DNA from: Betaproteobacteria bacterium
GTDB lineage: Bacteria > Pseudomonadota > Gammaproteobacteria > Burkholderiales > Rhodocyclaceae
Length of the DNA: 55,210 nucleotides
Assembly: GCA_016868295.1 (NCBI GenBank)
Contig: VGHJ01000014.1
Span: 1 to 55,210, forward strand
Direction: 5' to 3'
Shown here in pieces: positions 11,107 through 27,072 of the stretch. A program made the translations under genes and the position numbers. Numbering within the stretch: the first letter of the stretch is position 1; each line of letters opens with the position of its first letter. Below the pieces are notes generated by a model. That model was not told the DNA's origin and searched no databases. It saw only the letters and a list, made by a program, of their open reading frames with translations.

Positions 11107-12084
11107 TCAGTCCGGAAGACCGGCTTGCACGAGGGCGGCGAGCGTCTCGATCCATTCGTGGCGCTCGTTGAGGCAGGGAATGTAACGGAATTCCTTTCCG
11201 CCGGCCGCCAGGAAGGCGGCCCTGCACTCCATGGCGATTTCCTCGAGGGTTTCCAGGCAATCGGCGACGAAGCCCGGGCAGATCACGTCAACCCGCTTCG
11301 TGCCCGATCGCCCCAGCGCTTCCAACGTTGCCTGGGTGTAGGGCTGCAGCCATTCGGCCGGACCGAAACGCGACTGGAAGGTGACGGCGTAATCGGATTC
11401 GGGCAGGCCCAAGGCGTCGGCCAGCAGACGGGCGCTTTCCAGGCATTGCCCGTAATAGGGATCGCCGCGCGCGATGCTGACCTTGGGCAGGCCGTGAAAG
11501 CTCATCACCAGCTTGTCCGGCCGGCCATAGTCCATCCAGTGCGCGTTCACCGCGGCGCTCAGCGCGGAGACGTAGCCCGGGTGGTCGTGAAAGCCTTCGA
11601 TCATCCGGATATCCGCCGCCGCAGGATGGCACGACGCCCAGTCCGCCACGGCATCCGAGGCGCTGGCGTTGGTACTGACCGAATACTGCGGATACAGGGG
11701 CAGGACGAGAACGTCGCGGCAGCCGGCTGCCGCGAGTCTGTCCAGGGCGCTTGCGATCGAGGGGTCGCCGTAGCGCATGGCCCATTCGATGACGATATCG
11801 CCCCGTCCGGACTGGCCGAGGTAGCCGCGCAGCAGCTTGGCCTGGCGCTCGGTATGCACCTTGAGCGGCGAACCCTCCGGCGTCCAGATCCTGGCGTATT
11901 TCTCGGCCGACTTCTGCGGTCGCACGTTGAGAATGATGCCGTTCAGCACCAGCCACCAGAGCGGACGCGGCAATTCGACGACGCGCGAATCCGAGAGAAA
12001 CTGGCGTAGGTAGCAGCGCAGGGCAGCGGCGGTCGGCGCCTCCGGGGTGCCGAGGTTGATGAGGAGGACCGCCGGTTTGCTCAT
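11107..12084 (-). CDS. hemH: Ferrochelatase
   Basis: 325 residues. It inserts Fe2+ into protoporphyrin IX, the last step of heme b synthesis. Signatures include [12 protein letters not shown] at the N-terminus, the [11 protein letters not shown] segment, the catalytic-His region [34 protein letters not shown] and [16 protein letters not shown]. The ATG overlaps the hrcA stop as ATGA, so hrcA and hemH are co-translated. The hrcA-hemH pairing is unusual functionally but occurs in betaproteobacteria. No C-terminal membrane anchor is seen. Confidence 0.97.
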   Translation of the reverse strand: MSKPAVLLINLGTPEAPTAAALRCYLRQFLSDSRVVELPRPLWWLVLNGIILNVRPQKSAEKYARIWTPEGSPLKVHTERQAKLLRGYLGQSGRGDIVIEWAMRYGDPSIASALDRLAAAGCRDVLVLPLYPQYSVSTNASASDAVADWASCHPAAADIRMIEGFHDHPGYVSALSAAVNAHWMDYGRPDKLVMSFHGLPKVSIARGDPYYGQCLESARLLADALGLPESDYAVTFQSRFGPAEWLQPYTQATLEALGRSGTKRVDVICPGFVADCLETLEEIAMECRAAFLAAGGKEFRYIPCLNERHEWIETLAALVQAGLPD

Positions 12085-13109
12085 GGCGCCGACAGGGCGC
12101 TCGAAAGGAGCTTGGCGGTGATGTCGACGATGGGGATGACGCGGTCGTAGGCCATGCGCGTTGGGCCGATGACGCCGACCGAGCCGACGATGCGGCCGTT
12201 GATCTCGTAGGGAGCGGTGATGACGCTGCACTCGTCGAGCGGTGCCAGGCCGGATTCGCCGCCGATGAACACCTGCACGCCCTCGGCGCGGTTGGAGAGG
12301 TCGAGCAGCTGCACGAGGCTCGTGCGCTGCTCGAAGAGGGCGAACAGTTCGCGCAGGCGGTTCATGTTCGAGGAGATGTCCTCGACCTCGAGCAGGTTTT
12401 TCTCGCCGGAAATGACGTACTGGGTCGAGGTTTCCGCCACCGCCGCATCGCCGGCTTCGAGCGCCGCGGTCATCAGCTCTGTCATGTCGGCACGCAACTG
12501 GCGCAGTTCCTCGTGCACGCGGCCGCGAATCTCGGCGAAGTCGAGCCCGGCGAAATGCTGGTTCAGGTAGTTGGCCGCGCTCACCAGTTCGGCCGGCGTG
12601 TAGGCGCGCTGGGTGAACAGGATGCGGTTCTGCACATCCCCCTCGGAGGTGACGATGATGAGCAGGATGCGCTTTTCCGACAGGCCGAGAAATTCGATCT
12701 GGCGGATCTTCGGCATGATGCGTCGCGGCGCCACGACCACACCGGCGAACCGGGTGAGCTCCGACAGCAGTTGGGAGGCTGAACTGATCAGCCGCTGCGG
12801 CTGGTCCGGCTGCAGATGGCCCTCCAGTTCGTGGATCTGTTGTTCCGGCAGCGGCCTTACCGTGAGCAGGCTGTCGACGAAGAAGCGGTAGCCGCGCGGC
12901 GTGGGCACGCGTCCGGCGGAGGTGTGCGGGCTGGCGATGAAGCCCAGCTCCTCCAGATCCGACATGACGTTGCGCACCGTGGCCGGCGAGAGTTCCAGGC
13001 CCGAGTGCTTCGAGAGCGCGCGCGAGCCGACCGGCTGTCCTTCCGCCACGTAGCGTTCGATCAGCGTCTTGAGGAGGATTTGCGAGCGTTGGTCCAGCAT
13101 CGGCTTCAT
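12081..13109 (-). CDS. hrcA: Heat-inducible transcription repressor HrcA
   Basis: 342 residues from ATG 13109 ([10 protein letters not shown]); an internal ATG at 13100 (MLDQRSQ) is equally plausible, and no good ribosome site decides between them. The N-terminal winged helix ([20 protein letters not shown], then [17 protein letters not shown]) binds CIRCE operators. The GAF-like and C-terminal regions ([55 protein letters not shown]) are complete. HrcA normally represses groESL or dnaK operons and depends on GroEL. I saw no CIRCE repeat in this window, so its target is probably groESL elsewhere. It is divergent from nadK. Confidence 0.96.
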   Translation of the reverse strand: MKPMLDQRSQILLKTLIERYVAEGQPVGSRALSKHSGLELSPATVRNVMSDLEELGFIASPHTSAGRVPTPRGYRFFVDSLLTVRPLPEQQIHELEGHLQPDQPQRLISSASQLLSELTRFAGVVVAPRRIMPKIRQIEFLGLSEKRILLIIVTSEGDVQNRILFTQRAYTPAELVSAANYLNQHFAGLDFAEIRGRVHEELRQLRADMTELMTAALEAGDAAVAETSTQYVISGEKNLLEVEDISSNMNRLRELFALFEQRTSLVQLLDLSNRAEGVQVFIGGESGLAPLDECSVITAPYEINGRIVGSVGVIGPTRMAYDRVIPIVDITAKLLSSALSAP

Positions 13110-13173
13110 TGTATTGAAAATGGCGTTGCCCTGCTGCAATCGCAAGAGCGGGATTTGTGGTTAAATTTGCGCC

Positions 13174-14055
13174 ATGAGCCCAGCCTTCCGCACCATCGCC
13201 CTGATCGGCAAGTACAAAAGCCCGGAGATTGCCGAATCGCTGATGATTCTGGCGGCGTTTCTCAAGAGCCGCGGCATCGGCGTGCTGGTGGAGGAGGGCA
13301 CGGCCGCCCTGGTCGGTGAAAACGGCTATCCGGTCGCCTCCTATGCCGCCATTGGCGAACGTGCCGACCTGGCCATCGTTCTCGGCGGCGACGGCTCCAT
13401 GCTGACGGCGGCCCGCCGGCTGGCCGCATCCGACGTGCCTCTGGTCGGCGTGAATCAGGGCCGGCTCGGTTTCATGACGGACCTGGCACAGGACAGCATG
13501 CTCGACGGCGTCGCCGACCTGCTCGACGGCAAGTTCCAGAGCGAACAGCGCTTCCTGCTCGATGCCACGGTGCATCGTGGCGGCGAAGTGATGTTCGATA
13601 CGCAGGCGCTGAACGACGTGGTAGTCAACAAGGGCGACCTCGGCCGCATGATCGAGTTCGCCGTCTCCGTCGATGGCGAGTTCATCTACAACCAGCGCTC
13701 CGACGGCCTCATCATCGCCACGCCGACGGGCTCCACCGCCTACGCCCTGTCGGCAAATGGTCCGATCCTGCACCCGGCGGTGCCAGGCATTGCCCTGGTG
13801 CCGCTCTGTCCGCATGCCCTCTCTAACCGGCCGATCACCGTGAGCGACGCCAGCCGCATCGAGATCGTCATCCATGCGCCGCACCGCGCCCGCGTGCATG
13901 CCGACGGTCAGGAGAAATTCGAGCTCGAGACCGCCGACCGCGTCTGCGTCGCTCGTTCGGCGCGTTCCATCCGTTTCCTGCATCCGCTCGGCTACAGCTA
14001 TTTCGCCATGCTGCGCGAGAAGCTGCACTGGAGCGAAACACTCCGCCCCTACTGA
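13174..14055 (+). CDS. nadK: NAD kinase
   Basis: 293 residues. It phosphorylates NAD to NADP using ATP or polyphosphate. The family motifs are present: [14 protein letters not shown] (the GGDG catalytic motif), the [16 protein letters not shown] segment, and [19 protein letters not shown]. The length is typical. It is divergent from hrcA (64 bases between starts), and its stop overlaps the recN start as TGATG. The nadK-recN pair is common in proteobacteria. Confidence 0.97.
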   Translation: MSPAFRTIALIGKYKSPEIAESLMILAAFLKSRGIGVLVEEGTAALVGENGYPVASYAAIGERADLAIVLGGDGSMLTAARRLAASDVPLVGVNQGRLGFMTDLAQDSMLDGVADLLDGKFQSEQRFLLDATVHRGGEVMFDTQALNDVVVNKGDLGRMIEFAVSVDGEFIYNQRSDGLIIATPTGSTAYALSANGPILHPAVPGIALVPLCPHALSNRPITVSDASRIEIVIHAPHRARVHADGQEKFELETADRVCVARSARSIRFLHPLGYSYFAMLREKLHWSETLRPY

Positions 14056-15704
14056 TGCTGCGCCGCCTCTACATCCGCGATTACGTCATCGTCGATGAGT
14101 TGGAACTGGAGTTCGCCGCCGGCTTCGGCGCCCTGACTGGGGAGACCGGCGCCGGCAAGTCCATCCTGGTCGACGCCCTGTCCCTCGTGCTGGGAGAACG
14201 CGCCGACGCCAGTTCGGTGCGCGCCGGCCGCGACAAGGCAGAGATCTCCGCCGAGTTGGCCGTGACAGAGGGCAGCCCGCTCGCCGTCTGGCTGGGCGCC
14301 AATGATTTCGATGCCGACGCATGCCTGCTGCGCCGCGTCATCGATTCGGCCGGCCGCTCGCGCGGCTATATCAACGGCGTGCCGGCGACGCTGACCCAGA
14401 TGCGCGAGATCGCCGATTTCATCGCCGACATTCACGGCCAGCATGCCCACCACAGCCTGTTGCGTGCCGAGGCGCAGCGGCAGTTGCTCGACGGCCTCGC
14501 CGGGCAGCGGCAGCTGGCTGCCGAGGTGGCAGCGCTGCACGCCGCCTGGCGCAAGGCGCGCGAGGCGCGGCTTGCCGCCGAGAAGAACGCCGAAACCTTG
14601 CAGCGCGAGCGCGACATGCTGGCCTGGCAGGTGAAGGAAGTTGCGGCGCTCGGCTTCGAGCCCGAGGGCTGGAGCGAAACCAGCCAGGAGCACAAACGAC
14701 TGGCGCATGCCGCCTCGCTGCAGGAAGGCGTGGCCGAGGCGCTGGAGGGACTGTCCGAGGGCGAAACTGCCGCCATGTGGCAGGTCGAGCGCATCGGCGC
14801 GCGCCTGCGTCAGCTGATGGACTACGACCCGACGCTCAAGGACACGCTGGAAATCATCGAGAGCGCGCAGATCCAGTTGCATGAAGCGGCGCATGCCCTG
14901 CGCCATTACCGTGACCGGGTCGAGATCGATCCGGCGCGCCTGGCCGAGGCGGAACGGCGCATTCAGGTGGTGCACGACACGGCGCGCAAGTACCGGGTGC
15001 AACCCGAAGAACTGCCCCGTCTGCTGGCCGGCTGGGGCGCGCGCCTGATCGAACTGGAAACCCTGCAGGATCCGGCGGTGCTGGCCGAGCGCGAGGCGCA
15101 GGCGCTGCGCGACTACACGGCGCGCGCGGAAGCGCTCGGCAAGGGTCGGCGCAAATCAGCCGCCACGCTGGGCAAGGTGGTGACGGACGCCATCCAGCAG
15201 CTCGCCATGCCGGGCGGGCGCTTCGAGGTGGCCTTCGAGAAACTGCCGGAAGGTGCTTCCTACGGACTGGAGAGCGCCGAGTTCCGCGTCAGCGCGCATG
15301 CCGGCCAGCCGGCCGGCCCGCTGTCGAAGGTCGCCTCGGGCGGCGAGCTTTCGCGCATCGGCCTCGCCATCCAGGTCATCGCCTCCTCGGCAGGCAACGT
15401 CCCGACGCTGGTTTTCGACGAGGTCGATGTCGGCATCGGCGGCGGCGTGGCGGAGATCGTCGGGCAGTTGCTGAAGCAGCTGGGCCGCGACCGGCAGGTG
15501 CTGTGCGTGACGCACCTGCCGCAGGTGGCGGCGCAGGCCGACTGGCAGTGGTCGATCGCCAAGGAAGGCACGGGCGACGGCGTGGCGAGCCGCGTCACGC
15601 CGCTCGACCGGGAAGGCCGCATCGAGGAAATCGCGCGCATGCTGGGCGGCGTGAAGATCACGCCGACCACCCGCAAGCATGCGACGGAAATGCTCGGTTA
15701 CTGA
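14055..15704 (+). CDS. recN: DNA repair protein RecN (SMC-like)
   Basis: 549 residues. It has an SMC-like layout: N-terminal ATPase half with Walker [15 protein letters not shown], a long coiled-coil middle with a break (about 150-370), then the C-terminal half with the signature [20 protein letters not shown] and Walker [17 protein letters not shown], followed by the D-loop/His switch [11 protein letters not shown]. It is involved in double-strand break repair and chromosome cohesion during damage. It is co-translated with nadK. Its last 7 bases overlap the 3' end of the convergent transporter gene. Confidence 0.97.
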   Translation: MLRRLYIRDYVIVDELELEFAAGFGALTGETGAGKSILVDALSLVLGERADASSVRAGRDKAEISAELAVTEGSPLAVWLGANDFDADACLLRRVIDSAGRSRGYINGVPATLTQMREIADFIADIHGQHAHHSLLRAEAQRQLLDGLAGQRQLAAEVAALHAAWRKAREARLAAEKNAETLQRERDMLAWQVKEVAALGFEPEGWSETSQEHKRLAHAASLQEGVAEALEGLSEGETAAMWQVERIGARLRQLMDYDPTLKDTLEIIESAQIQLHEAAHALRHYRDRVEIDPARLAEAERRIQVVHDTARKYRVQPEELPRLLAGWGARLIELETLQDPAVLAEREAQALRDYTARAEALGKGRRKSAATLGKVVTDAIQQLAMPGGRFEVAFEKLPEGASYGLESAEFRVSAHAGQPAGPLSKVASGGELSRIGLAIQVIASSAGNVPTLVFDEVDVGIGGGVAEIVGQLLKQLGRDRQVLCVTHLPQVAAQADWQWSIAKEGTGDGVASRVTPLDREGRIEEIARMLGGVKITPTTRKHATEMLGY

Positions 15705-16267
15705 GCTATTCCGGGAATGGCGGTGATCGTCACGATCCCGGTCAGGATGAAGACTGCCGCGGCGGCGTAGCGGATCGCCTTCATCGGCAGCTTCTGCGCC
15801 AGCGCCTCGCCCACCAGGACGGCGGGGATGTTGGCGATCAGCATGCCGAACGTGGTGCCGATTACCACCGCCCACAGCAGATCGAAGCGCGCGCCCAGCG
15901 CCACCGTGGCGAGCTGCGTCTTGTCGCCCATCTCGGCAATGAAGAAGGCGACGGTGGTGGTGACGAAGGCGCCGGCCCGATGCAGCTTGGGGTCGTCGTC
16001 GAGAGAATCCGGATGCAGGGTCCACAGGCCGAAGCCGATGAACAGCAGACCGGTCGCCCAGGGCAGGACCTGTGGCGAAATCAGGGTGGCCAGCCAGACG
16101 CCGACCGAGCCGGCCAGCGCGTGGTTGAGCAGGGTGGCGACGAATATCCCTGCAATGATGGCGCCGGGTTTGCGCAGGCGCGCGGCGAGCACGAAGGAGA
16201 GGAGTTGAGTCTTGTCGCCGATTTCGGCCAGCGCGACCAGCAGGGTCGCCGTCAGGAAGGCTTCCAT
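15698..16267 (-). CDS. GDT1/TMEM165 (UPF0016) family cation transporter
   Basis: 189 residues with about six membrane helices arranged as two homologous halves. Each half carries the family signature: ALAEIGDKTQLLSF near residue 14 and FIAEMGDKTQLATV near 110, so both E-x-G-D-K-T metal-binding motifs are intact. Members move Mn2+ or Ca2+ across the inner membrane; bacterial homologues have been characterised as Mn2+ exporters. It starts 14 bases after the fur stop on the same strand, which suggests that the pair responds to metal state. It ends by overlapping recN tail to tail by 7 bases. The exact ion is inferred only. Confidence 0.9.
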   Translation of the reverse strand: MEAFLTATLLVALAEIGDKTQLLSFVLAARLRKPGAIIAGIFVATLLNHALAGSVGVWLATLISPQVLPWATGLLFIGFGLWTLHPDSLDDDPKLHRAGAFVTTTVAFFIAEMGDKTQLATVALGARFDLLWAVVIGTTFGMLIANIPAVLVGEALAQKLPMKAIRYAAAAVFILTGIVTITAIPGIAQ

Positions 16268-16281
16268 CGCGGGTCCGGCGC

Positions 16282-16728
16282 TCAGCGCGCCGGTTTCTTG
16301 TTGGGGCAGTTCGGGTTGAGGCAGCCGGCGTAGAGATAGAGTGCGTGCTCGTGCACCTGGAAGCCGCGCTCCTTGGCGACTTTGTTCTGTCGCTTCTCGA
16401 TTTCGGCGTCGTAGAACTCCTCGACCTTGCCGCATTGCAGGCAGACCAGGTGGTCGTGGTGCTTGCCCTCGTTCAACTCGAAGACAGCCTTGCCGGACTC
16501 GAAGAAATGCCGTTCGAGCAGACCCGCCTGCTCGAACTGGGTCAGCACGCGATAGACCGTGGCGAGGCCGATGTCCATCCCCTCGGCGAGCAGCGCCCGA
16601 TAGACGTCTTCAGCGGTCATGTGCCGGCTGCCGGTGTCGGCCTGGGATTTCTGGAAGAGGTCGAGGATTTTCAGGCGCGGGAAAGTCGCCTTCAAACCCA
16701 TGTTTTTCAGGTCCTGCGAGTTGCTCAT
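16282..16728 (-). CDS. fur: Ferric uptake regulator Fur
   Basis: 148 residues from ATG 16728. The N-terminal winged helix ([42 protein letters not shown]) is followed by the dimerisation and metal-binding domain with [18 protein letters not shown] and a C-terminal Cys pair in [11 protein letters not shown]. In the presence of Fe2+ it represses iron-uptake genes. The bamE gene is divergent at 16805, the usual betaproteobacterial fur-bamE arrangement. The downstream UPF0016 transporter gene is probably in the same transcript. Confidence 0.97.
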   Translation of the reverse strand: MSNSQDLKNMGLKATFPRLKILDLFQKSQADTGSRHMTAEDVYRALLAEGMDIGLATVYRVLTQFEQAGLLERHFFESGKAVFELNEGKHHDHLVCLQCGKVEEFYDAEIEKRQNKVAKERGFQVHEHALYLYAGCLNPNCPNKKPAR

Positions 16729-16738
16729 GGCGGCCGGG

Positions 16739-16766
16739 TTGGGGAGTGTTGCCGGTATGATATAGT
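16739..16766 (+). promoter_or_regulatory. bamE: Candidate bamE promoter
   Basis: TTGGGG (16739-16744) and TATAGT (16761-16766) with 16 bases between. It lies in the divergent fur-bamE spacer, about 38 bases before the bamE ATG. The reverse strand of the same stretch also contains TATATCAT, a possible -10 for fur. Confidence 0.35.
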
Positions 16767-16804
16767 CTTGCGCGTTCCTTGAGAATTCCCGCTTTCGATC
16801 CCGC

Positions 16805-18108
<1,304 letters not shown>

Positions 18109-18110
18109 GT

Positions 18111-18140
18111 TTGCAGCCGGCACCTTTCCCGAGGTAGAAT
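18111..18140 (+). promoter_or_regulatory. carA: Candidate carAB promoter
   Basis: TTGCAG (18111-18116) and TAGAAT (18135-18140) with an 18-base spacer, immediately after the dapB stop. It would give a leader of about 115 bases before the carA GTG. Confidence 0.45.
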
Positions 18141-18157
18141 TCAAAAGTTTTATCCCG

Positions 18158-18186
18158 AGCGGGATGGGCCAACAGCCTGTCCCGCT
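18158..18186 (+). promoter_or_regulatory. carA: Hairpin in the carA mRNA leader
   Basis: AGCGGGA (18158-18164) pairs with TCCCGCT (18180-18186); inside, GGC (18167-18169) pairs with GCC (18175-18177) around the loop CAACA, with a TG/TG internal loop. A second weaker stem (GGCG...CGCC, about 18212-18238) follows. The leader therefore has two stacked structures before the ribosome site AGGAG at 18252-18256. An attenuation or protein-binding role in pyrimidine/arginine control is possible but unproven. Confidence 0.45.
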
Positions 18187-18263
18187 TCGCACATCTACAA
18201 CAATCCGCAGCGGCGCCGTGAATCGTCCCGGCACGCCTGCGCAGTGCCGACAGGAGCGCTTAA

Positions 18264-19407
18264 GTGTCTGATTTTCCGAAAGCCATCCTCGCGTTAGCGG
18301 ACGGGACGGTATTTCGCGGAATCGGCATTGGCGCACAGGGTTCCAGTGTCGGCGAGGTCGTGTTCAACACCGCCATGACCGGCTACCAGGAGATCCTCAC
18401 CGATCCGTCCTACTGCCGGCAGATCGTCACCCTGACCTATCCCCATATCGGCAACACGGGCATCAACCGCGAGGACTGCGAAGCCGCCAAGGTGCATGCC
18501 GCCGGCCTGGTGATCCGCGACCTGCCGCTGCTGGTGTCGAACTTCCGTTCCGAGCAGACCCTGTCCGACTACCTCAAGGCCGAGAACGTCGTCGCCATCG
18601 CCGGCATCGACACGAGGAAGCTGACGCGCATCCTGCGCGAGAAGGGGGCGCAGAACGGCTGCCTGATGAGCGGCGAAATAAACGCCGGCGACGAAGAAAA
18701 GTCAGTCGCCGCGGCACGGCGCTTCCCCGGCCTCGCCGGCATGGATCTCGCCAAGGTGGTGAGCGTGGACCAGCCCTATGCCTGGAGCGAAGGCGAATGG
18801 CAGTTGGGCAAGGGCTATGTCACTCCGGCGTCTGCCGATTACCATGTCGTCGCCTTCGACTACGGCGTCAAGCGCAACATCCTGCGCATGCTCGCCGCGC
18901 GCGGCTGCCGCGTCACCGTTCTGCCGGCGCAGGCCACGGCGGCCGAGGCGCTGGCCCTGAATCCGGACGGCGTGTTTCTCTCCAACGGGCCGGGCGATCC
19001 CGAGCCCTGCGACTACGCCATCGCCGCCATCCGCGAGATCCTCGCGCGCAGCATCCCGACCTTCGGCATCTGCCTCGGCCACCAACTCATGGGACTGGCC
19101 TCGGGCGCGAAGACGGCGAAGATGAAATTCGGCCACCACGGCGCCAACCACCCGGTGAAGGATCTCGACACCGGCCAGGTGCTGATCACCAGCCAGAACC
19201 ACGGCTTCGCCGTCGATGCGGCCACGCTGCCGGCGAACCTGCGCGTGACCCATGTCTCGCTCTTCGACGGCAGTCTGCAGGGCATGGAGAGAACCGACGT
19301 TCCGGCCTTCTGCTTCCAGGGCCACCCCGAGGCGAGCCCCGGGCCGCACGACGTGTCCTACCTGTTCGACCGCTTCATCAAGCTGATGCAGGAAAAGAAG
19401 GCGGGCC

Positions 19408-19415
<8 letters not shown>
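18264..19415 (+). CDS. carA: Carbamoyl-phosphate synthase small subunit (glutaminase)
   Basis: 383 residues, starting at GTG 18264 with AGGAG 7 bases upstream. It hydrolyses glutamine and passes ammonia to CarB. The N-terminal CPSase domain ([20 protein letters not shown]) is followed by a class I amidotransferase domain with nucleophile Cys in [13 protein letters not shown] and the catalytic His/Glu in [14 protein letters not shown]. Residues about 137-147 ([11 protein letters not shown]) lie in a variable linker, and this is exactly where a copy of the bipartite DNA motif sits (18697-18723). The stop overlaps carB by 8 bases. Confidence 0.98.
18697..18723 (+). repeat. Bipartite motif copy 2 (inside carA)
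   Basis: AAAAGTCAGTC at 18697-18707, 8 bases (GCCGCGGC), then ACGGCGCT. It is read as [10 protein letters not shown] in a variable linker of CarA. Confidence 0.75.
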
Positions 19416-22614
<3,199 letters not shown>

Positions 22615-22616
22615 GA

Positions 22617-22649
22617 GCGCCATCCGCCGGGCCGACCCAAGGATGGCGC
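22617..22649 (+). terminator. Hairpin after carB
   Basis: GCGCCATCC (22617-22625) pairs perfectly with GGATGGCGC (22641-22649), with a 15-base loop. It begins 2 bases after the carB stop. There is no T-run, so it may be a weak or Rho-assisted terminator or a 3'-end stabiliser. Confidence 0.45.
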
Positions 22650-22691
22650 AGTCAACAACATGGAGCGGGCGCAGCCCGCGAACAGCCGTCA

Positions 22692-22712
22692 CCCCCTTCC
22701 GAGGGAAGGGGG
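22692..22712. repeat. REP-like palindrome upstream of greA
   Basis: CCCCCTTCC, loop GAG, GGAAGGGGG: a perfect 9-bp stem embedded in the kind of C-rich/G-rich intergenic palindrome (ACCCCC...GGGGG) that is repeated in many proteobacterial genomes. It ends 19 bases before the greA ATG, close to the ribosome binding site. Confidence 0.55.
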
Positions 22713-22731
22713 CTGGGGGAAAGGCAGTCTT

Positions 22732-23208
22732 ATGAGCAAGGTCCCCATTACCAAGGCGGGCGCGGAGATGCTGCGCCAGGAGTTGCACCGGCTGAAGACG
22801 GTCGACCGCCCCAACGTGGTCAACGCCATTGCCGAGGCGCGCGCCCATGGCGACCTGTCGGAGAACGCCGAGTACGCCGCCGCGCGCGAGCGCCAGAGCT
22901 TCATCGAGGGCCGCATCCAGGAAATCGAGGGCAAGCTGGGCAACGCCCAGATCATCGACCCCAAGCTGCTCGATGCCGACGGCCGCTGCGTCTTCGGCGC
23001 CACGGTCGACCTGGAAGACCAGGCGTCCGGCACCCAGGTGACCTACCAGATCGTCGGCGACGACGAGGCCGACCTGAAGAACAACAAGATCTCCATTTCC
23101 TCGCCCATCGCGCGCGCCCTCATCGGCAAATACGCCGGCGACATCGCCGAGGTCAAGGCGCCCGGCGGCACGCGCGAGTACGAAGTCCTCGACGTTCGTT
23201 ACGTCTGA
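22732..23208 (+). CDS. greA: Transcription elongation factor GreA
   Basis: 158 residues from ATG 22732, with AAAGG about 7 bases upstream. The N-terminal coiled-coil hairpin inserts into the RNA polymerase secondary channel and has the conserved acidic tip ([20 protein letters not shown]). The C-terminal FKBP-like domain ([35 protein letters not shown]) is complete. It stimulates cleavage of backtracked transcripts. It ends directly against the yhbY stop, tail to tail with no gap. Confidence 0.98.
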   Translation: MSKVPITKAGAEMLRQELHRLKTVDRPNVVNAIAEARAHGDLSENAEYAAARERQSFIEGRIQEIEGKLGNAQIIDPKLLDADGRCVFGATVDLEDQASGTQVTYQIVGDDEADLKNNKISISSPIARALIGKYAGDIAEVKAPGGTREYEVLDVRYV

Positions 23209-23568
23209 TTATTTACGCAGGCGACGTCTGGGGTTTGACGTTTTGGCTGCGGACCTGGCTTTGCGCGCGGGAGGCGCAGCCGGTTTTTCGCTTTCCGGAT
23301 TTTCCCTGAACACCACCAGGACATTGCCGATATGCTGTACTGGGGCGGCCTCCAGCCGGGCGCAGACTTCGGCGAGCAGGGCTTCGCGCTCGGTGCGCTC
23401 GGCACCATAGACGCGCACCTTGATCAGTTCGTGGGCCTTGAGGCCGCGGTCGATCTCGGCGAGGACCGACGCGCTGAGGCCGTTCTGGCTGATGCTGGCG
23501 ACGGGGTGAAGGCCGTGGGCTCGGGCGCGCAGGGCGCGGCGTCGGGCGGGGGTCAGTTCGATTGTCAT
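23209..23568 (-). CDS. yhbY: CRM-domain RNA-binding protein YhbY
   Basis: 119 residues. The CRS1/YhbY domain covers about 1-95: [20 protein letters not shown], the [24 protein letters not shown] segment, and [10 protein letters not shown]. These proteins associate with 50S ribosome precursors. A Pro/Ala/Lys/Arg tail follows (about 95-119), likely disordered and RNA-binding. It is divergent from rlmE with only 16 bases between start codons, so the two promoters must overlap the coding regions. The yhbY/rlmE/ftsH neighbourhood is conserved. Confidence 0.93.
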   Translation of the reverse strand: MTIELTPARRRALRARAHGLHPVASISQNGLSASVLAEIDRGLKAHELIKVRVYGAERTEREALLAEVCARLEAAPVQHIGNVLVVFRENPESEKPAAPPARKARSAAKTSNPRRRLRK

Positions 23569-23584
23569 TGACGGATTTTACGCG

Positions 23585-24214
23585 GTGAAGAAGCACAAGA
23601 CCAGCAAGGCCTGGATGCGCGAGCATGTCACCGATCCCTACGTCCAGCGGGCGAAGGCGGAGGGCTGGCGTTCGCGCGCCGCCTTCAAGTTGATGGAGAT
23701 CGACGACAAGGATCGATTGCTGCGACCCGGCATGACGGTGGTCGACCTTGGCGCCGCGCCGGGCGGCTGGTCGCAGGTGGCGGCGCAGCGGGTCGGCAGG
23801 GAGGGGCGGGTGCTGGCGCTCGACCTGCTCGACATGGCACCCGTGCCCGGGGTGGCGTTTCTCCAGGGCGATTTCCGCGAGGACTCCGTGCTGCGGGAGC
23901 TGACTTTTCGCCTGATGGGAAAACCGGTCGATCTTGTGATTTCCGACTTGGCCCCCAACATCTCGGGTATCGCCGCCACCGACCAGGCGCGCTCGGAGCA
24001 TCTGGCCGAACTGGCGCTGGAATTTGCCCGTCGGCAGTTGAAACCCGGCGGCGATTTCCTGGTCAAGGTCTTCCAGGGGGCGGGCTTCGATGCCTTCCGG
24101 GCGGCCATGGTCGAGGCTTTCGACAAGGTGGTCGTGCGCAAGCCGAAATCCTCGCGCGACCGCAGCAACGAGGTCTATCTGCTCGGCCGCGGGCGACGCC
24201 CACTCGGCGACTAG
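23585..24214 (+). CDS. rlmE: 23S rRNA (uridine-2'-O)-methyltransferase RlmE (FtsJ/RrmJ)
   Basis: 209 residues, GTG start at 23585 ([20 protein letters not shown] is the expected N-terminus). SAM-binding motif [15 protein letters not shown]; the K-D-K-E catalytic set is visible as [27 protein letters not shown] and [10 protein letters not shown]. It methylates U2552 in the 23S A-loop late in 50S assembly. It lies upstream of ftsH, as in many proteobacteria. A reverse-oriented bipartite motif copy is inside it at about codons 100-108. Confidence 0.97.
   Translation: MKKHKTSKAWMREHVTDPYVQRAKAEGWRSRAAFKLMEIDDKDRLLRPGMTVVDLGAAPGGWSQVAAQRVGREGRVLALDLLDMAPVPGVAFLQGDFREDSVLRELTFRLMGKPVDLVISDLAPNISGIAATDQARSEHLAELALEFARRQLKPGGDFLVKVFQGAGFDAFRAAMVEAFDKVVVRKPKSSRDRSNEVYLLGRGRRPLGD
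23882..23908 (-). repeat. Bipartite motif copy 3 (inside rlmE, one mismatch)
   Basis: On the minus strand AAAAGTCAGCT (23908-23898), 8 bases (CCCGCAGC), then ACGG and AGTC. It differs from the core at one position of the left half but keeps ACGG at exactly the same spacing. Confidence 0.6.
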
Positions 24215-24299
24215 GGGTAATCGGTTTGCTGCAGCGGGAAATCGGCCTTAGAATGCATGTGTATCATTGGGCCCCGGACGGGTCATAGAGAGGAAACGC

Positions 24300-26180
<1,881 letters not shown>

Positions 26181-26198
26181 GCGGACCTCACTGACACC

Positions 26199-26230
26199 AG
26201 GCCGGGTCGGGCAACCGATCCGGCCTTTTT
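26199..26230 (+). terminator. Intrinsic terminator after ftsH
   Basis: AGGCCGG and GTCGG pair with CCGAT and CCGGCCT around the loop GCAA, followed by TTTTT: a 12-bp stem (one G-T pair) with a U-run. It ends only 4 bases before the folP start codon. Confidence 0.85.
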
Positions 26231-26234
26231 CTTC

Positions 26235-27068
26235 ATGACGGCTCATCTTCGTTGCGGCGCCTACTGCCTGTCCCTCGAGCGTCCCCTCGTCATGGGCATC
26301 GTCAATGTTACGCCGGATTCCTTTTCCGACGGCGGGCGCTTCCTCGATGCCGCGCGGGCCGTCGCTCATGCGCGCCGGCTGGTGGAGGACGGCGCCGACA
26401 TGCTCGACATCGGCGGCGAATCCTCGCGCCCCGGTGCGCAGCCGGTCGGCCTCGACGAGGAACTGCGCCGCGTGCTGCCGGTGATCGAGGCGCTCGCCGG
26501 GCTGGGTGTGCCCTTGTCGATTGACACCGTGAAGCCGGAAGTGATGTGCCGCGCCGTTGGCGCCGGCGCATCGATCATCAACGACATCGCCGCCCTGCGC
26601 GCGCCGGACGCGCTCGAGGCGGCGGCCGGGACGCAGGCGGCGGTTTGCCTGATGCACATGCAGGGCGAGCCCGGCACCATGCAGACCGATCCGCGCTACG
26701 GCGACGTGGTGGCCGAGGTGCGCGGATTTCTTGCCGGGCGGGTGGCGGCGGCGCGGGCGGCAGGCATTGCCGCGGAGCGCATCGTCGTCGACCCCGGCTT
26801 CGGCTTCGGCAAGCGGATCGAGCACAACCTGGCCCTGTTGCGTCATCTGGATCATTTCGCCGGCCTCGGCGCCTGCGTGCTGGCGGGCCTCTCGCGCAAG
26901 TCGATGCTCGGCCAGATCACCGGGAAGCAAGTCAGCCTGCGCGACACGGCGAGCGTGGTCGCGGCGCTCCTCGCCGCGCAGAATGGGGCTAAAATCCTGC
27001 GCGTTCACGACGTGGCGGCGACGCGGGACGCCCTGGCGGTCTGGCAGGCCGCCGCCCAACTGGATTGA
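26235..27068 (+). CDS. folP: Dihydropteroate synthase
   Basis: 277 residues. It condenses p-aminobenzoate with dihydropterin pyrophosphate in folate synthesis (the sulfonamide target). The pterin and phosphate loops are seen: [56 protein letters not shown] and [15 protein letters not shown]. The ATG is 4 bases past the U-run of the ftsH terminator and has no ribosome binding site; the N-terminal residues ([17 protein letters not shown]) still fit the family, so this start is probably right. The gene is followed 4 bases later by glmM. Confidence 0.96.
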   Translation: MTAHLRCGAYCLSLERPLVMGIVNVTPDSFSDGGRFLDAARAVAHARRLVEDGADMLDIGGESSRPGAQPVGLDEELRRVLPVIEALAGLGVPLSIDTVKPEVMCRAVGAGASIINDIAALRAPDALEAAAGTQAAVCLMHMQGEPGTMQTDPRYGDVVAEVRGFLAGRVAAARAAGIAAERIVVDPGFGFGKRIEHNLALLRHLDHFAGLGACVLAGLSRKSMLGQITGKQVSLRDTASVVAALLAAQNGAKILRVHDVAATRDALAVWQAAAQLD

Positions 27069-27072
27069 GACC

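Noticed and set aside
26927-26953. GCAAGTCAGCC, 8 bases, ACGGCGAG inside folP, resembling the bipartite motif
   Set aside because: The spacing and right half fit, but the left half has three mismatches. It may be a decayed copy, but I did not count it.
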